Positions 61,104-64,000 of a DNA stretch of 64,000 bases are shown piece by piece. Each line of letters opens with the position of its first letter. Positions within the stretch are counted from its first letter, which is position 1. The notes under the pieces were generated by a model. That model was not told where the DNA came from, did no database searches, and worked only from the letters and a program-made list of their open reading frames with translations. Source of the stretch: Rhizobium etli CFN 42 (GTDB lineage Bacteria > Pseudomonadota > Alphaproteobacteria > Rhizobiales > Rhizobiaceae); assembly GCF_000092045.1 (NCBI RefSeq), contig NC_007765.1, positions 186,001 to 250,000 of the forward strand, written 5' to 3'. The position numbers were made by a program, and so were the translations under genes.

Positions 61104-61418
61104 TTAGTGGTGGCTATGGTGCTCGTTGCGTTTGCGTGTCGCGGCCGCCTTCTTAGCGGAAGCGGAACGTTCCTCCTTCGAGCGTGCGGCGGATGCAGCA
61201 CCGCCGGCCCGACCTCCCTTTCTGGAGGATTCATGCGTATCCTTGTTGCCGCGGCCGGAACCGGATTTGTTGCCGCCCCCGCTTTCCTTGTTGACCGTCG
61301 CCCAGGCGCGCCGTTCGGCTTCCTTTTCGGAGACGCCACGCTCCTCGTAGCTCTCCTCGATGTGTTCGGCCTTGCGTTTCTGCTTGTCGGTATAGTCGGA
61401 TTTGTCTCCTCGCGGCAT
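61104..61418 (-). CDS. Small basic protein, often called plasmid stabilisation protein
   Basis: A 104-residue highly charged protein. The N-terminal half (MPRGDKSDYTDKQKRKAEHI then EERGVSEKEAERRAWATVNK) is a well-conserved alphaproteobacterial family; the C-terminal half is Gly/Ser/Lys/Ala-rich and probably disordered, ending in a His-rich tail. CAGGAGGCGAAG precedes ATG 61418. Annotations as plasmid stabilisation protein exist, but I know of no proof. The repeated A-A-K stretch recalls a DNA-binding histone-H1-like tail. Confidence 0.78.
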   Translation of the reverse strand: MPRGDKSDYTDKQKRKAEHIEESYEERGVSEKEAERRAWATVNKESGGGNKSGSGRGNKDTHESSRKGGRAGGAASAARSKEERSASAKKAAATRKRNEHHSHH

Positions 61419-61579
61419 CTTCGCCTCCTGTCGTTGCAAAGCGATCGAACGCGGTTTGTAAGAGAATCCAACCGGTGCCGAGAGGAAAAGTTCCCTACAG
61501 CATCGGCCCGACAATCGCGATCATTGCCTGTAAGTCCGGTGCGTAGATTAAAGAGCGAAGGCGCCGAATTCGGCGCCCG

Positions 61580-61951
61580 TCAGCGTAACGCCGGCATCGA
61601 CGACATCTGGGTGAGACGTTCGACATCGGGCTCGATGGTGATAGCGGCGCCCGCCTGGTTGACCACTGCAAGCGCCTCCGATTTGGCGCGCAGTTCTTCC
61701 AGCGCCAGCTTCTCGCCGCGCTTGGCGGCTACCTGGTCGGTGACGTCGAGGGTCGCGCAGAGGATGCCGGCGATGGCGCCGTCATCGTCGCGCAGCGGCG
61801 TATAGGAGAAGGTGAACCAAGTATCCTCGGTGCGGCCGTCCCGGCGCATCGGGATGAGCAGCTCTTTGAAGAGCCGCGGCCTGCCTTTGAGCGTGCTGGC
61901 GACGATGGGCGAGAACTGTTCCCAGATATCCGCCCAAACCTCCCCGCCCGG
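61580..61951 (-). pseudogene. Truncated PAS/sensor fragment
   Basis: An open frame without a start, from an in-frame TGA near 61958 to a stop at 61580. It encodes a PAS-type segment (WADIWEQFSPIVASTLKG, then MRRDGRTEDTWFTFSYTPLRDDDGAIAG) and the start of the next region (LEELRAKSEALAVVNQAGA), typical of multi-PAS/GAF hybrid histidine kinases. Both the N-terminus and kinase part are missing; the frame ends within what should be the GAF start. A remnant. Confidence 0.75.
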
Positions 61952-61953
61952 TA

Positions 61954-61990
61954 TTCAGTGCTTTGTCATCAGGCCAAGTTCAGTGCTCTG
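61954..61990. repeat. Short direct repeat at the end of the sensor remnant
   Basis: TTCAGTGCTTTG (61954-61965) and TTCAGTGCTCTG (61979-61990), 25 bp apart, differ by one base. They mark the break between the sensor remnant and the exported protein gene, and could be the scar of a deletion. Confidence 0.4.
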
Positions 61991-62528
61991 TTTGCTGCTC
62001 GGCGACGACGCTCGCGAGCACCTCGTCGCTGCCGTTAGGGTAGATGGGAAGATCGAGCGTCACCGCCTCTTTCAACCCGTCGCGCTCGATCGTGAAGAAC
62101 TTCCGAATACGCCCTTCACCGTTCTGCTCGCCGGACGGTTTTGCCGCTCTCGTCGAAACCAGACTGCGCTCAAAGCCCGCGGCGTCGATCCCGGCGAAGG
62201 CCATCGTGCAGCTCTCGACGGCCTTCTCGCCGACCATACCCCTTCCAACGACCAGGGCTTCGAAGGGCGCCGCGCTGCCCGTCCCGGTGATCCAGCCGTC
62301 GAATGACACGGGCTCCGAAAGAGGCAAAATGCTCAACACCATGTCGGCAGCAAGCGACGGCCACTCGTTTCGGTGCGCGAGAGCGGCCGAGCGATCGTAC
62401 TGCGGCCCGCGGTCCAGGCAGCGGTCGGCGAAGCGGTCGAACGAAGACAGACCATCGTCGGCCAGGCCCTCGGTGAGAGGCCCGAAGGCAATCGCCGCCG
62501 AGACGAGTATAGTCTGAAGTCTTCGCAT
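61980..62528 (-). CDS. Exported protein of the nickel/cobalt operon
   Basis: A 182-residue protein with a signal peptide (RLQTILVSAAIAFGPLTEGLA). The mature part has no recognised family; it contains CLDRGPQYDR, a W-T-G-T-G segment and CTMAFAGIDAAGFERSL. ATG 62528 has AGGA eight bases upstream; an ATG at 62543 overlaps the upstream stop (ATGA), so either is coupled to the transporter gene. Its place suggests a periplasmic role in metal handling, but this is an inference from location. Confidence 0.65.
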   Translation of the reverse strand: MRRLQTILVSAAIAFGPLTEGLADDGLSSFDRFADRCLDRGPQYDRSAALAHRNEWPSLAADMVLSILPLSEPVSFDGWITGTGSAAPFEALVVGRGMVGEKAVESCTMAFAGIDAAGFERSLVSTRAAKPSGEQNGEGRIRKFFTIERDGLKEAVTLDLPIYPNGSDEVLASVVAEQQTEH

Positions 62529-62539
62529 CGCTCTGATCC

Positions 62540-63271
62540 TCATCGCGCGTTCAGCCAGTTCGCTATCTCGCCCGCGGCAACGGCGATGAGCACGAGGCCA
62601 GCCACACCGGACGTCGCGCGCGAGAAGGAGGCAAGCAATTGCGGATGCCTTCTCATCAGATAGGAGATGCTGTCCCGGAAGACCATGGCGAGCAGGGCGA
62701 CCGCCGACAAGGTCAGGGCGACGCCCATCACCATCGTGGCGGCGAACAGCAAGCCGGTGACGACGACTTGGTGGATCATCGCGAAGGTCATCACGAACAA
62801 GGTAAGCGGGCATGGCACCAGGCCGGCGGCAAATCCCATCAGCAGGCCTTCACCCTGAGCGTGCGAGTGGCTATGCCGGAGGAGCGCGGTCAGCACCATC
62901 CAGAGACCGATGACGCCCAGCAGCCCGCGGCTGACGGCCTCGAGTGCCGGAGACGAGCCGGCGTCGATGAAGGAGCGCGATACCAAGGGAAGGGCGAGCA
63001 GCGCGATCACCACGGCCATCGTGACATGGGTGAATGACAGCGCGAGCGACACCAGGAGCGCCCGATGCGCTTTTGCGGACGAGCCCGCCAGATAGGTGGC
63101 GAGCACCGATTTGCTGTGGCCGGGGGTCATCGCATGGACGGCCCCGAAGACCACTCCCATCGGCAGGAATGCCAGAAACGATGCCCAGCCGCCACCCGCA
63201 GCGAAGTCCTTCATATGGACCGCAAAGCCCAGGTAGATTTCCCGCTGGATGTCGATGATCTGCTGAAACAT
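62540..63271 (-). CDS. Nickel/cobalt transporter, NicO/RcnA family
   Basis: A 243-residue membrane protein with six helices. VFGAVHAMTPGHSKSVLATYL contains the NicO-family His-rich signature. A cytoplasmic loop carries RHSHSHAQGEG, and GFAAGLVPCPLTLFVM is the second conserved region. Likely exports or imports Ni/Co. Overlaps the upstream YqaA-like gene by one base and the downstream exported gene by a few bases. The adjacent RcnR/InrS-like sensor supports nickel/cobalt. Confidence 0.88.
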   Translation of the reverse strand: MFQQIIDIQREIYLGFAVHMKDFAAGGGWASFLAFLPMGVVFGAVHAMTPGHSKSVLATYLAGSSAKAHRALLVSLALSFTHVTMAVVIALLALPLVSRSFIDAGSSPALEAVSRGLLGVIGLWMVLTALLRHSHSHAQGEGLLMGFAAGLVPCPLTLFVMTFAMIHQVVVTGLLFAATMVMGVALTLSAVALLAMVFRDSISYLMRRHPQLLASFSRATSGVAGLVLIAVAAGEIANWLNAR

Positions 63272-63708
63272 CAGGCCAGCCCCGTTGTCACCGCTGCAAG
63301 CACCAGGTATCGCCCCACTTTGGCGACACTCACCAACAGCAGGAAGGTCGGCAGGGGCTCCCGCAAGAGACCGGCTACGACCGTAATCGGGTCGCCGACG
63401 ATTGGCAGCCAGCTTGCGAGCAGCGACCATTTGCCGAAGCGACGATACCATAGCTGCGCCCGGTCGAGGGCCGTCGGTCCGACTGGAAACCACCCTTTCT
63501 CCCGAAAGCGTTCGATGCCGCAACCGAGCAGCCAGTTCCCCAGCGCACCGAGTACATTGCCGAGACTGGCGACGACGAGCAGCCAGAAGATAGGGAACTT
63601 CTTGGACAGGAGGAGGCCGACCAGAACGGCTTCCGACTGCATCGGCATGATCGTCGCAGCCCCGAAGGCGGTGGCGAACAATCCCAGATAGGCCAGCAGG
63701 TCCGCCAT
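63271..63708 (-). CDS. YqaA-like (DedA-related) membrane protein
   Basis: A 145-residue membrane protein with 4 hydrophobic segments (LGLFATAFGAATIMPMQSEAVL, FWLLVVASLGNVLGALGNWLLG). YqaA/SNARE-associated family; the R-E-K-GWF and RFGKWSLLASWLPIVGDPITVVAG segments are typical. ATG 63708 lies 5 bp from the sensor gene's stop. Its presence in a metal operon is repeated in rhizobia; its function is unknown. Confidence 0.82.
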   Translation of the reverse strand: MADLLAYLGLFATAFGAATIMPMQSEAVLVGLLLSKKFPIFWLLVVASLGNVLGALGNWLLGCGIERFREKGWFPVGPTALDRAQLWYRRFGKWSLLASWLPIVGDPITVVAGLLREPLPTFLLLVSVAKVGRYLVLAAVTTGLA

Positions 63709-63712
63709 GCCG

Positions 63713-63991
63713 TCAAAGATATTTCGTGATCGTCTTGAACTCGTCGATCGACTGCCGCTTGTCACGGGGGAGGGCGCCGACGGTCTCTTCGAGGCAATGG
63801 TCGAGATGGTCCTGGATCAGAATGCGCTTGGCGTTGACGATTGCCTTCTCGACGGCGGAGAGTTGCTGCGCGATGTCGAGGCACGGCTTGCCACCCTCGA
63901 TCATCGCGATGACGCTTCGGAGATGGCCTTCGGCCCGCTTCAGGCGCTTGACGATCTCCGGGTGGGTGGCGTGGGTGTGCGGTTCGCTCAT
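63713..63991 (-). CDS. CsoR/RcnR-family metal-sensing repressor (Ni/Co type)
   Basis: A 92-residue all-helical repressor. From ATG 63991 (MSEPHTH) the metal-ligand positions read His5, Cys37, His62, Cys66, which is the H-C-H-C fingerprint of the InrS nickel sensor, with Cys37-to-His62 and -Cys66 spacing matching RcnR/InrS (+25, +29). Cu-sensing CsoR would lack the N-terminal His. It should repress the downstream YqaA/NicO/exported operon, released by Ni or Co. A second ATG at 64000 sits on the window edge; the gene is probably complete. Confidence 0.88.
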   Translation of the reverse strand: MSEPHTHATHPEIVKRLKRAEGHLRSVIAMIEGGKPCLDIAQQLSAVEKAIVNAKRILIQDHLDHCLEETVGALPRDKRQSIDEFKTITKYL

Positions 63992-64000
63992 CGTGTCCAT

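Noticed and set aside
1..64000. CRISPR arrays, tRNA, rRNA, complete insertion sequences
   Set aside because: Looked for regularly spaced repeats, cloverleaf-like sequences and transposase motifs; none seen. The duplicated fragments at 29.4-30.4 kb have no terminal inverted repeats.

Overview
The window is GC-rich alphaproteobacterial DNA that looks like Rhizobium or a close relative, probably a large replicon or plasmid. That reading rests on CsgH-type curli genes, a DUF1127 protein, a CpaF ATPase, FixJ-type signalling, the pcaIJF/pcaR arrangement, several sugar and peptide ABC operons, and small DUF3175-type stress genes. It is a family-level judgement from memory of such genomes. I saw no rRNA, tRNA, CRISPR array, transposase or replication origin.

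Layout. 0-6.4 kb: 3' part of cpaF, a methyltransferase, a DUF1127 protein, an AraC regulator, a large adenylation-carrier-acyltransferase fusion and a VOC protein. 6.6-9.1 kb: a curli-type cluster (two curlin-repeat proteins and CsgH) and a frameshifted yceI. 9.1-16 kb: small enzymes (arylamine N-acetyltransferase, cupin, flavin-fold proteins, cytochrome c, GNAT, hydrolase). 16.4-20.8 kb: a triple-PAS histidine kinase with a FixJ-like regulator, and a class III cyclase-TPR protein. 20.9-29.4 kb: a polyol (xylitol/arabitol-like) uptake and dehydrogenase operon with a divergent AraC regulator and one gutted SDR gene. 29.45-30.36 kb: a patchwork of three decayed copies of sequences found elsewhere in the window. 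30.6-35.7 kb: a diguanylate cyclase, then an A+T-richer accessory stretch with an OGG-like helix-hairpin-helix protein and a HEPN-STAND NTPase-TPR-cold-shock-like protein, the best candidate here for an undescribed defence factor. 36.1-44.6 kb: an oligopeptide-type ABC transporter operon led by a GH51 arabinofuranosidase, with a fused HTH-sensor regulator. 44.9-48.7 kb: three surface-polysaccharide genes. 48.9-52.4 kb: pcaR and pcaIJF (lower beta-ketoadipate pathway). 52.6-61.4 kb: transglutaminase-like protein, GNAT, MFS carrier, SDR, glgX, topoisomerase IB, GST, DUF3175 and a small basic protein. 61.6-64 kb: a truncated sensor fragment, then a tightly overlapped nickel/cobalt operon (CsoR/RcnR-family sensor, YqaA-like protein, NicO transporter, exported protein).

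How it works together. Much of the window is catabolic capacity suited to soil and rhizosphere: polyols, arabinose-containing oligosaccharides and aromatic acids, each with its own regulator and, for the sugars, its own importer. Surface structures (curlin fibres, polysaccharide) and signalling (c-di-GMP, cAMP/cGMP-type cyclase, two-component) make up the second theme. The third is genome flux: the decayed copies at 29.45-30.36 kb and the intact ABC gene at 36.1-36.9 kb bracket the accessory stretch in direct orientation. Coding starts were set mainly by Shine-Dalgarno sequences. Functions of uncharacterised families are inferred.
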